Notes: generated by a model from the sequence alone, not told the origin. Positions 1 through 8,667 are shown, numbered from the stretch's first letter. The stretch: DNA of 37,090 nt from UBA4421 sp028228615 (GCA_028228615.1 JAOJBS010000022.1:1-37090); one strand, 5' to 3'. Made by a program: numbers and translations.

Positions 1-1
1 G

Positions 2-550
2 GAGGGCTTAATTCATGCACAAAAATCCTTTGAGCCTTCTAGAGGCATTGAGTTTGAGCTTTTCGCAAAAACTAGAATCAGAGGGGCAATGCTTGATGAG
101 GTGAGGCGTATTTCCTACTCCACTCGGTCCGCCATAACCATTAAGCGCGAGCAAGACCGCGCCATAACCTCTTTGAGTAGGGAGTTTGGTCGGCCACCAA
201 AGAGTGGAGAGGTTGCTAAATTTCTCAATAAGGACGTGGCAACCTACGAAAAAGAACGAATTATAGCGGAGGGTGTAGACATCGTCAGTAGCGATGCGAC
301 ACCCAACCAATTTGAAGAATTCAGTCAGGTAGAAGACGGGCCTGATGAAAGCTTAGAAAAAGAGCAGATGATCAAAAATTTGGCAGACTCTGTAGAACAA
401 CTCCCTGAACGCGCAAAGATGGTGTTAGCACTGTACTACCAAGAGGAAATGAACCTCAAAGAGATTGGCGCTATTTTGAATGTAAGCGAATCACGGGTTA
501 GTCAGATTATTTCGGAAACTGCAAAAAAGCTTCGCGGATTGATGAGTTAA
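2..550 (+). CDS. fliA: FliA-family (sigma-28) RNA polymerase sigma factor, 5' end missing
   Basis: Partial gene: the reading frame is already open at base 2, so the N-terminus lies outside the window and 182 residues are visible. Sigma-28 factors direct RNA polymerase to late flagellar and chemotaxis promoters. The visible part covers the end of region 2 (AKTRIRGAMLDEVRR), region 3 (SREFGRPPKSGEVAKFL) and a clear region 4 helix-turn-helix (LPERAKMVLALYYQEEMNLKEIG, then NVSESRVSQI), which closely matches FliA. After GAMLDE the usual D-W-V-P-R-S-V-R stretch is replaced by an unrelated sequence beginning R-R-I-S-Y-S-T-R-S. The ATG at 89 is internal, not the start. No chemotaxis gene follows it here. 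Family is fairly sure; true FliA versus a divergent paralogue is open. Confidence 0.85.
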   Translation, partial: EGLIHAQKSFEPSRGIEFELFAKTRIRGAMLDEVRRISYSTRSAITIKREQDRAITSLSREFGRPPKSGEVAKFLNKDVATYEKERIIAEGVDIVSSDATPNQFEEFSQVEDGPDESLEKEQMIKNLADSVEQLPERAKMVLALYYQEEMNLKEIGAILNVSESRVSQIISETAKKLRGLMS

Positions 551-576
551 CACGCGTGTCAAAGTGGATGTACTGG

Positions 577-608
577 CAAAGTTACCTAGCTATTCAACAC
601 TAACTTTG
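577..608. other. 8-bp inverted repeat downstream of the sigma factor gene
   Basis: CAAAGTTA at 577-584 and TAACTTTG at 601-608 are perfect inverted copies separated by 16 bases. The element lies between the sigma gene stop and the -10-like TATACT at 625-630. It could be a weak hairpin at the end of the sigma transcript or an operator for the next gene. There is no run of T long enough for a convincing intrinsic terminator. Confidence 0.4.
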
Positions 609-630
609 TTCGTCAAGTTGTTGTTATACT
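602..630 (+). promoter_or_regulatory. Weak candidate promoter for the 181-residue gene
   Basis: A good -10 hexamer, TATACT, sits at 625-630, 42 bases before the next start codon. The hexamer 17 bases upstream (602-607) is a poor -35. Inferred from position only. Confidence 0.25.
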
Positions 631-672
631 GTACAATTCTGCTTAGCAACTAAAAATTAGAGCATCTAAGAA

Positions 673-1218
673 ATGGGCCTATTCAAAGGTATGAAAGATT
701 CCCGTGAGCAACAAAAGGCTAAGGCCTTTTATGATAACGGCATGAATCCAGCACAAAACGCGAGAGATGCCCGTAGAACTAAGTCTATTCTGGGCAACAG
801 GTGCAGTGCGTTCATTAATATGACGTTTATCGAAGGTGCGAGAAAAACCACCGAGTATATTGAGGCGGCCACATTAGCCAAAAGCCAAGGTCGACCTAAT
901 CCACCTCAGCCCTCTACCAGCGCGTATAAAGAGGTTAGGACCATGGGCGGTAAGGTCTGGGTGTATTTGCCTCAGAGTTATACCAACCAAATTTTTGCCT
1001 TGGGCTCAAAATATCAGCAAGAGCTGGTGACCAAAGATCGGGCCATAGAATTGGCGACCACAATTACCGACGAGATCACATCGAACTTAGAGTTAGATCA
1101 CCCTATTAGACCGCTGCAATTTTTGGTCAGCGACCAAGAAGAAGGGCACGCGGAAGATTTGGATCTGAACGAGGACGAAGCAGACGACAGTTCAGAAAGC
1201 GATACAAAAGAAACCTGA
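673..1218 (+). CDS. Unrecognised 181-residue protein with acidic C-terminal tail
   Basis: I do not recognise this protein. It starts at ATG 673 with only a weak ribosome binding site. The N-terminus (MGLFKGMKDSREQQKAKAFY) is basic and polar. The middle (about residues 75-145) has mixed hydrophobic character, including GGKVWVYLPQSYTNQIF. The last 30 residues are strongly acidic and low in complexity (QEEGHAEDLDLNEDEADDSSES). There is no signal peptide and no obvious membrane segment. It lies 122 bases after the sigma factor gene on the same strand, and is followed by a gene-free gap and then a convergent gene. Coding is supported by an uninterrupted 546-base frame and protein-like composition; function unknown. 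Confidence 0.65.
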   Translation: MGLFKGMKDSREQQKAKAFYDNGMNPAQNARDARRTKSILGNRCSAFINMTFIEGARKTTEYIEAATLAKSQGRPNPPQPSTSAYKEVRTMGGKVWVYLPQSYTNQIFALGSKYQQELVTKDRAIELATTITDEITSNLELDHPIRPLQFLVSDQEEGHAEDLDLNEDEADDSSESDTKET

Positions 1219-1380
1219 CGTTGGCTTTCGCCGAATTGCGCTAAGGGTGGGTTAGCTCGGCCAGCAGATCGCCCAGTCTGGATGTTCTGCCCCCTCAAAC
1301 TCGGCAGTGGCAATACCGACATTCCTACTAAACTACCTACAGACCTCCCTCAGGTTGTAAATACCTCTACTCATGAACAT

Positions 1381-2418
1381 CTACTTACTGTCTTTCATTT
1401 CCTCACTTAACGTTTGCATTAAATCTGCCACCGGCATCGACCTAGTTTTGGCATAACTACGCCCGGCCCATAAACTTTGGAACTCAACATCGTCGCTTTT
1501 AGCCGCTGCCTGTCGAATAGGACCCGTGAGCGAATTTTGAATGGGAAATGGTAGCGTAGGTTTGTGTTCCATAGCGGCCATAAAGCGATTGCTAATGCCT
1601 TGAGCGCGACGCCCTGAAAAACCACGAGTGAATTGGGTGGGCCTTGACCCCTCAGTCAGGAGCATCTTGCGATAACTTGCTGACGTGCCTGCCTCATCGC
1701 AACACAGAAACCCTGTACCCATCTGCGCGGCAACTGCGCCTAGACTCAAAACCCTGTTGATATCCTGGCCCGTCATTACGCCACCGGAAGCCACAATGGG
1801 TAACGGCGTCGCACTGACCAAATCGCGCAGCAACTGCTCTAACGGTAATTCGCTGTCATTACCATAGGACCTAAACGTACCTCGATGCCCACCCGCCTCA
1901 ATCCCCTGAGCGACTATAAAGTCAGCACCAGATGCTACGATGGCTATGCCCTCTTCCAAGTTTGTTGCCGTGATGCCCACACTTATGCCCCGGGCGTGCG
2001 CAGCCTCAATAATCTCTTGGGCTGGGATACCAAAATGAAAAGTAAGCACAGCCGGTTGCTGTGCCCAAACGGGTGCGAGCTGATGGGTAATGTTAGGAAA
2101 GAACGGCCGAGTAGGTACTTTTAGGTTATAGCCGCCATCAATAGAAAAGTCCGAGAGCGCCGCCACGGCGTCGTTAACACCCTGTTCGTTTGGCAATTCC
2201 ACCGGTTGAAAAACAAAGAAGTTGGCGTTTACCGGACCCGATGTCAGCGCCTTAGCCTCGAACAAATCTTGTGCAATTTTTGCAGCGCCAGTGTAGGCAA
2301 AACCAAAACTGCCGACGCCGCCAGCATTACTCACGCCGCTGGCCAACAATGGCGTATTAAGGCCACCTGCCATGGGTGCTTGGATTATTGGTAACCGCAG
2401 CTGCGAAAATTCAAACAT
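1381..2418 (-). CDS. Nitronate monooxygenase / 2-nitropropane dioxygenase family FMN protein
   Basis: A TIM-barrel FMN enzyme of 345 residues. Characterised members oxidise alkyl nitronates; related FabK enzymes reduce enoyl-ACP. Visible family motifs, in order: LPIIQAPMAGG near the N-terminus, SNAGGVGSFG, a central VAQGIEAGGHRG carrying the conserved histidine region, LPIVASGGV and GAVAAQMGTGFL for phosphate binding. The start is taken as ATG 2418 because it places MFEFSQLRLPIIQAPM at the usual distance from the first motif; a TTG at 2427 is the alternative. It lies 59 bases downstream of glmS on the same strand with no evident terminator between, so read-through is possible. The exact substrate cannot be told from sequence. 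Confidence 0.85.
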   Translation of the reverse strand: MFEFSQLRLPIIQAPMAGGLNTPLLASGVSNAGGVGSFGFAYTGAAKIAQDLFEAKALTSGPVNANFFVFQPVELPNEQGVNDAVAALSDFSIDGGYNLKVPTRPFFPNITHQLAPVWAQQPAVLTFHFGIPAQEIIEAAHARGISVGITATNLEEGIAIVASGADFIVAQGIEAGGHRGTFRSYGNDSELPLEQLLRDLVSATPLPIVASGGVMTGQDINRVLSLGAVAAQMGTGFLCCDEAGTSASYRKMLLTEGSRPTQFTRGFSGRRAQGISNRFMAAMEHKPTLPFPIQNSLTGPIRQAAAKSDDVEFQSLWAGRSYAKTRSMPVADLMQTLSEEMKDSK

Positions 2419-2477
2419 ATTGTTCAAGCCACCTTTCGCTCACCACTAAGGTTTAGCCCGCTCAGTTAATAGCGCCT

Positions 2478-4310
2478 TTACTCGACAGTAACGGATTTAG
2501 CGAGGTTTCTCGGCTGATCTACGTCGGTGCCTTTGTGCACGGCGACATGGTAGGCCAATAACTGCAGTACGATGGTGTAGGCGATAGGCGCCAAGAAAGT
2601 GTCTACTGCGGGCAAAGATACGATCCTCACCCCTGGTTCAGACTTAAAAGAGCTGCCGGTTTCAGCAAAAACCAAAAGCTCGCCACCTCGCGCGCGCACC
2701 TCATGCAAATTCGATTCGAGCTTCTCTAGCAATTCATCATTGGGCGCAACCGCAACCACAGGCATTTTTTCGTCTACTAATGCCAGCGGACCGTGTTTTA
2801 ACTCGCCTGCGGCATACCCTTCCGCGTGGATGTAGGAAATTTCTTTGAGCTTTAACGCGCCTTCCATTGCGATTGGAAAGAGACTGCCGCGACCAAGGAA
2901 CAGGGCGTGGTTTTTATCAATGAATCGCTCTGCTTCACTAGCAATTGCATCATCAAGTTCCAAAATGCTTTCAATTAGGCTGGGGAGGTTGTGCAAGGCT
3001 TCCACAATTTTTGGCTCTTTGCCCGGATTGTCGGTGTTACGTCGACCTAACAATATTGCGAGTAAGAGTAGATCTACCAACTGAGCGGTAAAAGCCTTCG
3101 TAGACGCAACACCCACTTCCGTTCCTGCATGCAACATAAAGGAAAAGTCACTTTGTCTAACGATAGACGAAGTAGCTACGTTACAAAAAGTCAGAGTTGC
3201 CAAAAACCCAGATTCCTTGGCTTTGCGCAAAGCTGCAAGGGTATCCGCTGTTTCACCGGATTGGGAGAGAGTAACAAAGAGCGATTTTTTCGCATGGGCC
3301 ACTTGCCGATACCTGAATTCGCTTGCGATCTCGACCTGACAAGGTATATCGGCTAGCTCTTCAATCCAATAACGGGCAACGCTGGCTGCGTAGAAACTTG
3401 TACCACAGGCGACAATGGTAACTGCTTCAACGTCATCTAAAACGCTAGAAATCCCGAGGCCCAGAGACTCCTCCAGTACGGTGGTTTTGCCTATCCTACC
3501 CTCTAATGTGTCAACCACGACTTGGGGTTGTTGGAAGATTTCTTTCTGCATAAAGTGCCGGTAGTTGCCGCGCTCAATGTCGGCAACGCCTACTTGAACT
3601 TCAATACTGGCGCGCACAACAGATTCGTCGTCTACGTTCCAAACGTCTAGGCTGTCGGCTTTAACATCAACCAAATCACCTTCTTCCAAAAAGATGAACC
3701 TGTCGGTGACAGCGTTGAGTGCCAAGACATCAGAAGCAACATAATTTTCGTCAATGCCTTTGCCGACGACCAATGGACATCCCAAGCGCGCCGCAACGAT
3801 CTGGTCTGGGAATAGGGGGCTGACAGCAGCTATAGCGAATGCCCCTTCTAGACGCTTTATCGCGGCTCTAACAGATTCTAATAAGTTATGCCCTTGCTCC
3901 AGATAGCTATCAATAAGATGAACAACAACTTCTGAATCGGTATCAGAAGCGAACACGTAACCGGCTTTTTTCAGTTCGTCGCGCAAAACGTTGTGGTTTT
4001 CAATAATGCCATTGTGAACAAGGCTTACCCGTTGGCCAGAGGAGTGCGGATGGGAATTGGCTTCATTAACAATGCCGTGCGTTGCCCATCGAGTATGCGC
4101 AATACCGGTTTTGCCACGAATCGGCTGATCTTCCATGGCTCGAAGAAGGTTTTGCACTTTGCCGGGCCGGCGGCAAACACTGAGTTCGCCTGCTTCGTCG
4201 ATCACGGCGACGCCGGAGGAATCATAGCCTCGATACTCAAGGCGCTGTAAGCCCTGCAATAAAATGGAGGGAATATTTCTTCCTGCTACTACGCCAACGA
4301 TTCCGCACAT
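2478..4310 (-). CDS. glmS: Glutamine--fructose-6-phosphate aminotransferase (isomerizing)
   Basis: Makes glucosamine-6-phosphate from fructose-6-phosphate and glutamine, the entry step to UDP-GlcNAc for peptidoglycan and LPS. The 610-residue length is typical. MCGIVGVV at the N-terminus gives the catalytic Cys of the glutaminase domain once Met is removed. LEYRGYDSSG and HTRWATHG follow. Two SIS sugar-isomerase domains fill the second half (ACGTSFYAA, SQSGETADT, LGRGSLFPIAMEGALKLKEISYIHAEGYAAGELKHGP), and the protein ends with PRNLAKSVTVE. It lies downstream of glmU and the atp operon. An AGGA ribosome binding site stands 10 bases before the ATG, and an inverted repeat lies in its leader (4341-4373). 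Confidence 0.98.
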   Translation of the reverse strand: MCGIVGVVAGRNIPSILLQGLQRLEYRGYDSSGVAVIDEAGELSVCRRPGKVQNLLRAMEDQPIRGKTGIAHTRWATHGIVNEANSHPHSSGQRVSLVHNGIIENHNVLRDELKKAGYVFASDTDSEVVVHLIDSYLEQGHNLLESVRAAIKRLEGAFAIAAVSPLFPDQIVAARLGCPLVVGKGIDENYVASDVLALNAVTDRFIFLEEGDLVDVKADSLDVWNVDDESVVRASIEVQVGVADIERGNYRHFMQKEIFQQPQVVVDTLEGRIGKTTVLEESLGLGISSVLDDVEAVTIVACGTSFYAASVARYWIEELADIPCQVEIASEFRYRQVAHAKKSLFVTLSQSGETADTLAALRKAKESGFLATLTFCNVATSSIVRQSDFSFMLHAGTEVGVASTKAFTAQLVDLLLLAILLGRRNTDNPGKEPKIVEALHNLPSLIESILELDDAIASEAERFIDKNHALFLGRGSLFPIAMEGALKLKEISYIHAEGYAAGELKHGPLALVDEKMPVVAVAPNDELLEKLESNLHEVRARGGELLVFAETGSSFKSEPGVRIVSLPAVDTFLAPIAYTIVLQLLAYHVAVHKGTDVDQPRNLAKSVTVE

Positions 4311-4340
4311 ATTTACTACATCCTAAGTTTACCAATGTTC

Positions 4341-4373
4341 TAGCAAGAGGGCTTCGAAGTACATTTCTTGCTA
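4341..4373 (-). promoter_or_regulatory. Inverted repeat in the glmU-glmS intergenic leader
   Basis: TAGCAAGA (4341-4348) and TCTTGCTA (4366-4373) are perfect inverted copies, with the small palindrome CTTCGAAG (4352-4359) in the loop. On the glmS transcript this would be a hairpin ending about 30 bases upstream of the start codon. The glmS leader is a known site of post-transcriptional control in Enterobacteria (GlmZ/GlmY small RNAs). Whether this hairpin has any such role is inference. Confidence 0.45.
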
Positions 4374-4441
4374 AGCATTATTCATTGGCGAAATTATAAC
4401 CTTTGACCAAACTTCAACAGAGTGCGCTTGTAGTTGACCTG

Positions 4442-5815
4442 CTAATTATCTCGTTTAGCCGGGCTAGTCCACCCAGAGATATTCCGCTGTTTACCGCGCC
4501 CCACTGCTAGGTCGCTATTTTCCACTGTTTTAGTGATCGTCGAACCAGCGGCGATGAAGGCCTCGTCTCCAATATTCAGTGGCGCAACCAGTGTCGAGTT
4601 GGTACCGACGAATACGTTTTTGCCAATGAGTGTTGGGTGCTTGTTCGTGCCGTCATAATTACAGGTGACCGTACCAGCACCAATATTGCACTCTGCGCCG
4701 ATCGTTGCGTCGCCCAGATAGGCAAGGTGACCGGCTTTAACGCCCCTCGCCAATTTGGATTTTTTCACTTCTACGAAGTTACCAATTTTCACCCCGACGC
4801 CCAGTTCTGTGCCGGGCCGAATGCGCGCGAAGGGACCAAGCTCACACGCTTTTTCTACAACAGCGCCTTCTACTAACGTATTGGGTTTAACGTATACGCC
4901 GTCGCCCAACACGCTATCGGAAATAATGGAATTTGGTCCAATGTGAACATTATCGGCGAGGATGACTTCGCCTTCAAACACTGTATTAATATCGATAAAA
5001 CAATCACGCCCAACTGTCAGATTACCGCGAATATCAACACGTTGGGGGTCAGCGAAGGACACGCCGGCTAACATCAGCGCGTGGACCTGCTGTTGCTGAT
5101 AAGCGCGCTCTAGTTCGGCCAATTGTACGCGGTCGTTTACCCCGATAACTTCTACTGGTGAGGTCGCAAAAATACCATCCACTGCCACACCGTCTGCTAC
5201 AGCCATCGCAATAATATCAGTTAGGTAATACTCACCTTGTTGATTGTTTGGTTCAACCTGGTCCAACCAACCTTTAAGCAGGCTTGTGGGAGCGGCGAGG
5301 ATTCCTGAGTTAATCTCGCAGATCTGCTGCTCTTGTGTTGTGGCGTCTTTGAACTCTACAATCCGCTGGATAGCATTGTCTGTGCCGCGAACGATTCTCC
5401 CGAGCTGAGCCGGATCTGCAAAAACTGAGGTAACTAAACCCACATTACCCCGTTCTGCAGAAGCAATCGCCGCTTCGAGGGTTTGTTGTTGAATAAGGGG
5501 TACGTCACCATAAACGACAAGGGTTACAGCGCTGTCCGGGAGTCCGGCGACCGCAACTTGAACAGCATGCCCGGTGCCTTTCTGATCGACCTGATCAATA
5601 CGTACAATGCGTGAGTCAATGTCGCCGATGTGATTTTCTATTGCATCGGCTTGGTGCCCTAGAACTACGCCTACTGACGAAGGCTGGAGAGCTAGGGAAG
5701 CTTTTAGTACATGGGAAATCATTGGCAGCCCTCCAATACAATGGAGCACTTTTGCGCGATTGGAGCGCATTCTTGTACCCTTACCGGCGGCAAGGACAAT
5801 GACATTTGTCTGCAT
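4442..5815 (-). CDS. glmU: Bifunctional UDP-GlcNAc pyrophosphorylase / glucosamine-1-phosphate acetyltransferase
   Basis: Catalyses the last two steps to UDP-GlcNAc. The 457 residues split into an N-terminal nucleotidyltransferase domain (VIVLAAGKGTRM, then GTGHAVQVA, YGDVPLI, NSGI) and a C-terminal left-handed beta-helix acetyltransferase domain from about residue 250, with hexapeptide repeats and the ARIRPGTELG, GHLAYLGDA, NIGAGTVTCNYDG and GTNSTLVAP motifs. The nucleotidyltransferase signature normally reads P-K-V-L after GTRM; here it is A-K-V-L. The gene lies 81 bases after atpC and 131 bases before glmS, the usual atp-glm arrangement, so it is probably transcribed with one or both. Confidence 0.98.
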   Translation of the reverse strand: MQTNVIVLAAGKGTRMRSNRAKVLHCIGGLPMISHVLKASLALQPSSVGVVLGHQADAIENHIGDIDSRIVRIDQVDQKGTGHAVQVAVAGLPDSAVTLVVYGDVPLIQQQTLEAAIASAERGNVGLVTSVFADPAQLGRIVRGTDNAIQRIVEFKDATTQEQQICEINSGILAAPTSLLKGWLDQVEPNNQQGEYYLTDIIAMAVADGVAVDGIFATSPVEVIGVNDRVQLAELERAYQQQQVHALMLAGVSFADPQRVDIRGNLTVGRDCFIDINTVFEGEVILADNVHIGPNSIISDSVLGDGVYVKPNTLVEGAVVEKACELGPFARIRPGTELGVGVKIGNFVEVKKSKLARGVKAGHLAYLGDATIGAECNIGAGTVTCNYDGTNKHPTLIGKNVFVGTNSTLVAPLNIGDEAFIAAGSTITKTVENSDLAVGRGKQRNISGWTSPAKRDN

Positions 5816-5896
5816 CTAGTACCTCATGATCGTTGCACAGCCCATGAGAGTATAGGTGCAATTTTCTCTACTAAACACCTATCTTCGATGTGCGCA

Positions 5897-6316
5897 CTAA
5901 CGTTTGCGTCGACGCAGTTCCTCAAGAGTTCTCAACTGAGCAAGAGATTCTGACATGATCGTGGCGGCTGAAGCAAAGTCAGCTTCTGAATTCTTATCAT
6001 CCATCGTTTTTTCAGCGGCAACTCGCGCCTCTTCAGCTTGAGCCTCATCCAAGTCTTCAGCACGGATGGCTGTATCTGCAAGTAAGGTAACGAAGCCTGG
6101 CTGCACTTCAAGAAAACCGCCCGAGGCATAAAACAGGTGCTCAGTACCGTCTTCTAAATGCAAAGTTACTACGCCGGGATCGATACCCGTGAGCAAAGGC
6201 GCGTGGCCTGGTGTGATACCAAGCTCACCGATTGTGCCTCTTGCAGAAAGTGATTGAATGCTGCCGGAGAAAAGCGATTGCTCCGCGCTAACAATTTCAC
6301 ATTGCATATTTGCCAC
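5897..6316 (-). CDS. atpC: F1Fo ATP synthase epsilon subunit
   Basis: Central-stalk subunit that couples gamma to the c-ring and inhibits ATP hydrolysis. The 139 residues have the family's N-terminal beta-sandwich (CEIVSAEQSLFSGSIQSL, GELGITPGHAPLL, ASGGFLEVQPGFVTLLAD) and a C-terminal helical hairpin (AEEARVAAEKTM to LEELRRRKR). The start is GTG 6316; an in-frame ATG at 6307 (MQCEIVSAEQ) would also give a complete protein. Last gene of the atp operon proper, 46 bases after atpD. Confidence 0.97.
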   Translation of the reverse strand: MANMQCEIVSAEQSLFSGSIQSLSARGTIGELGITPGHAPLLTGIDPGVVTLHLEDGTEHLFYASGGFLEVQPGFVTLLADTAIRAEDLDEAQAEEARVAAEKTMDDKNSEADFASAATIMSESLAQLRTLEELRRRKR

Positions 6317-6362
6317 TATACTAATTCCCTGTTTTTACAACGATGGACTAAAAAGCAAAGAC

Positions 6363-7739
6363 TTAAAGAGTCTTCGCTTTTTCCACTGCATCTTCGATTC
6401 CGCCGACCATATAAAATGCATCTTCTGGAAGATCATCATATTCGCCGTCTAGAATCGCTTTGAAGCTGCGTACTGTATCTTCACGGCTTACAAACTTGCC
6501 TGAGTTGCCCGTGAACTGCTCTGCAACGAAGAATGGCTGAGAGAAGAACTTCTGTACTTTACGTGCGCGGTATACCAGTTGCTTGTCCTCTTCTGACAAT
6601 TCGTCCATACCGAGAATCGCAATAATGTCGCGCAGTTCTTGATAACGCTGAAGTACCTGCTGCACATCTTGTGCAACTTTGTAGTGCTCTTCACCAACAA
6701 CAAGTGGGTCCAGCTGACGACTAGTAGAATCAAGTGGGTCTACCGCAGGGTAAATACCCAAGTCAGTGATCGCTCGTGACAATGTAACCGTTGAGTCCAA
6801 GTGCGCGAAAGTTGTCGCTGGAGACGGATCAGTCAAGTCATCGGCGGGTACATATACAGCTTGTACTGAAGTAATAGAACCCGACTTCGTGGTGGTAATC
6901 CGTTCCTGCAAAACACCCATTTCTTCAGCAAGTGTCGGTTGGTAACCTACCGCAGAAGGCATACGACCTAACAGCGCAGATACCTCTGTTCCCGCCAAAG
7001 TGTAACGATAGATATTGTCAACGAACAACAATACGTCACGACCTTCGTCACGGAACTGCTCAGCCATGGTCAAACCGGTCAACGCAACACGCAAACGGTT
7101 ACCTGGAGGCTCGTTCATTTGACCGAACACCAATGAAATCTTGTCAAGTACGCCGGCTTCTTCCATTTCATAATAGAAGTCGTTGCCTTCCCGAGTACGC
7201 TCACCAACACCGGCGAATACGGATAGACCAGAGTGCTCAATAGCAATGTTTCGAATCAGTTCAAGCATGGTTACGGTTTTACCTACACCGGCACCACCGA
7301 ACAAACCAACTTTACCGCCACGAGCGAATGGGCAAATGAGGTCAATAACCTTGATGCCTGTTTCTAAAACTTCGTTGCCGCCGATTTGATCTTCATAGGC
7401 AGGGGGCTTGCGGTGAATAGGCATATGAGCCTTGGCGTTTACCGGTCCTTTTTCATCAATTGGCGTACCTAGTACGTCAACGATGCGGCCCAAAGTTTCT
7501 TCGCCCACTGGCACACTAATAGGCGCCCCGGTGTTTGTAACTTCTAAGCCTCTGGACAATCCGTCTGAAACACCCATCGCAATTGTTCGCACGATACCGT
7601 CGCCTAACTGCTGTTGCACTTCTAGGGTTAGACCATTTCCAGTAACGGAAAGTGCATCATAAATTTTCGGGACATTATCCCGATCAAATTCCACATCGAT
7701 AACAGCGCCGATGATTTGTACGATTTGACCACTACTCAT
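6363..7739 (-). CDS. atpD: F1Fo ATP synthase beta subunit (catalytic)
   Basis: Catalytic subunit of F1. The 458 residues match the family length (E. coli 460). The P-loop GGAGVGKTVTM lies near residue 150. GERTREGNDFYYEM, the Walker B strand LLFVDNIYRYT, the LLGRMPSAVGYQPTL stretch and the DELSEED torque helix (GMDELSEEDKQLVYRARKVQ) are all present. It lies between atpG and atpC with short gaps in the standard order. Nothing is missing or unusual. Confidence 0.99.
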   Translation of the reverse strand: MSSGQIVQIIGAVIDVEFDRDNVPKIYDALSVTGNGLTLEVQQQLGDGIVRTIAMGVSDGLSRGLEVTNTGAPISVPVGEETLGRIVDVLGTPIDEKGPVNAKAHMPIHRKPPAYEDQIGGNEVLETGIKVIDLICPFARGGKVGLFGGAGVGKTVTMLELIRNIAIEHSGLSVFAGVGERTREGNDFYYEMEEAGVLDKISLVFGQMNEPPGNRLRVALTGLTMAEQFRDEGRDVLLFVDNIYRYTLAGTEVSALLGRMPSAVGYQPTLAEEMGVLQERITTTKSGSITSVQAVYVPADDLTDPSPATTFAHLDSTVTLSRAITDLGIYPAVDPLDSTSRQLDPLVVGEEHYKVAQDVQQVLQRYQELRDIIAILGMDELSEEDKQLVYRARKVQKFFSQPFFVAEQFTGNSGKFVSREDTVRSFKAILDGEYDDLPEDAFYMVGGIEDAVEKAKTL

Positions 7740-7789
7740 TTCTAGCCTCTTTATATCTCGATTATCTTTTCGAAAGTCTGTGGTAGCGC

Positions 7790-8650
7790 TTATACAGCCG
7801 CTGCACCACTGACGATTTCAGCAATTTCCTGAGTAATTGCTGCTTGTCTTGCGTTGTTATAGATCAGTTGTAACTCATCTATTAGTTTTCCTGCATTGTC
7901 TGTCGCGTTTTTCATCGCAATCATTTTTGCAGCTTGCTCGCATGCACCGTTCTCTACTACCGCCTGGAAAACTTGGGACTCTACAAAGCGCAGAATGAGT
8001 CCTTCAATTAGCTGGCGAGCATCGGGTTCATAAATATAGTCCCAGCGATGCTGATAGGAATCATCAGCTGATGGTTCTAACGGCAATATCTGACGCACAA
8101 CGGGCTTCTGCGTCATTGTGTTTTCAAATTCATTACTGGCGAGAAAAAGACGATCAATCTTGCCTTCAGAGTAAGCTTCAAGCATGACTCTAATGCCACC
8201 GATCAAATCCGCCAGTACCGGCGCTTCGCCCACATCGTTCATTACAGAAACTATGTTGCCGCCAATAGAACGAAAGAAGGGGGCTGCTTTGTTACCAATA
8301 ACGCCAAGGTCGCACTCAATGCCTTTGGCATCGAATTCGGCAATTTGCCTAACCACGGAGCGAAACAAGTTCACGTTTAGACCACCGCATAAACCACGAT
8401 CCGATGAAACGATGATAAATCCCACCCGTTTCACGTCACGTTCTTGCATAAACGGATGGCGATATTCAGCGTTTGAGTTCGCTAAGTGACCGATCACTCC
8501 ACGAATATGTTCGCTGTACGGCTTACCCTGACGCATATTGTCTTGGGTACGGCGCATCTTACTTGCTGCAACCATTTGCATAGCACTGGTGATCTTCTGC
8601 GTGTTCTGCACACTTCCGATCTTATTTTTAATCTCTTTACCAACGGCCAT
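7790..8650 (-). CDS. atpG: F1Fo ATP synthase gamma subunit
   Basis: Rotor shaft of F1. The 286 residues have the two terminal coiled-coil helices. The N-terminal one begins MAVGKEIKNKIGSVQNTQKITSAMQMVAASKMR; the C-terminal one contains MIAMKNATDNAGKLIDELQ and NNARQAAITQEIAEIVSGA. The central Rossmann-like part carries SSDRGLCGGLNVNLF. Seventeen bases separate it from atpA. Complete and typical. Confidence 0.98.
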   Translation of the reverse strand: MAVGKEIKNKIGSVQNTQKITSAMQMVAASKMRRTQDNMRQGKPYSEHIRGVIGHLANSNAEYRHPFMQERDVKRVGFIIVSSDRGLCGGLNVNLFRSVVRQIAEFDAKGIECDLGVIGNKAAPFFRSIGGNIVSVMNDVGEAPVLADLIGGIRVMLEAYSEGKIDRLFLASNEFENTMTQKPVVRQILPLEPSADDSYQHRWDYIYEPDARQLIEGLILRFVESQVFQAVVENGACEQAAKMIAMKNATDNAGKLIDELQLIYNNARQAAITQEIAEIVSGAAAV

Positions 8651-8667
8651 TATCTATCCTCGTAGGC

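Noticed and set aside
8..310. Minus-strand frame opposite the sigma factor gene
   Set aside because: Lies wholly antisense to a well supported gene; its translation shows no domain.
1219..1380. Terminator or small gene between the convergent 181-residue gene and the nitronate monooxygenase-like gene
   Set aside because: I see no stable hairpin with a T-run and no credible frame with a ribosome binding site; the gap appears empty.
1381..2418. FabK-type enoyl-ACP reductase instead of nitronate monooxygenase
   Set aside because: No fatty-acid synthesis neighbours, and the EAGGHRG region is common to the broader nitronate monooxygenase family; FabK cannot be strictly excluded.
4311..4441. glmS ribozyme upstream of glmS
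   Set aside because: The gap is too short and shows none of the conserved core; glmS ribozymes belong mainly to Firmicutes.
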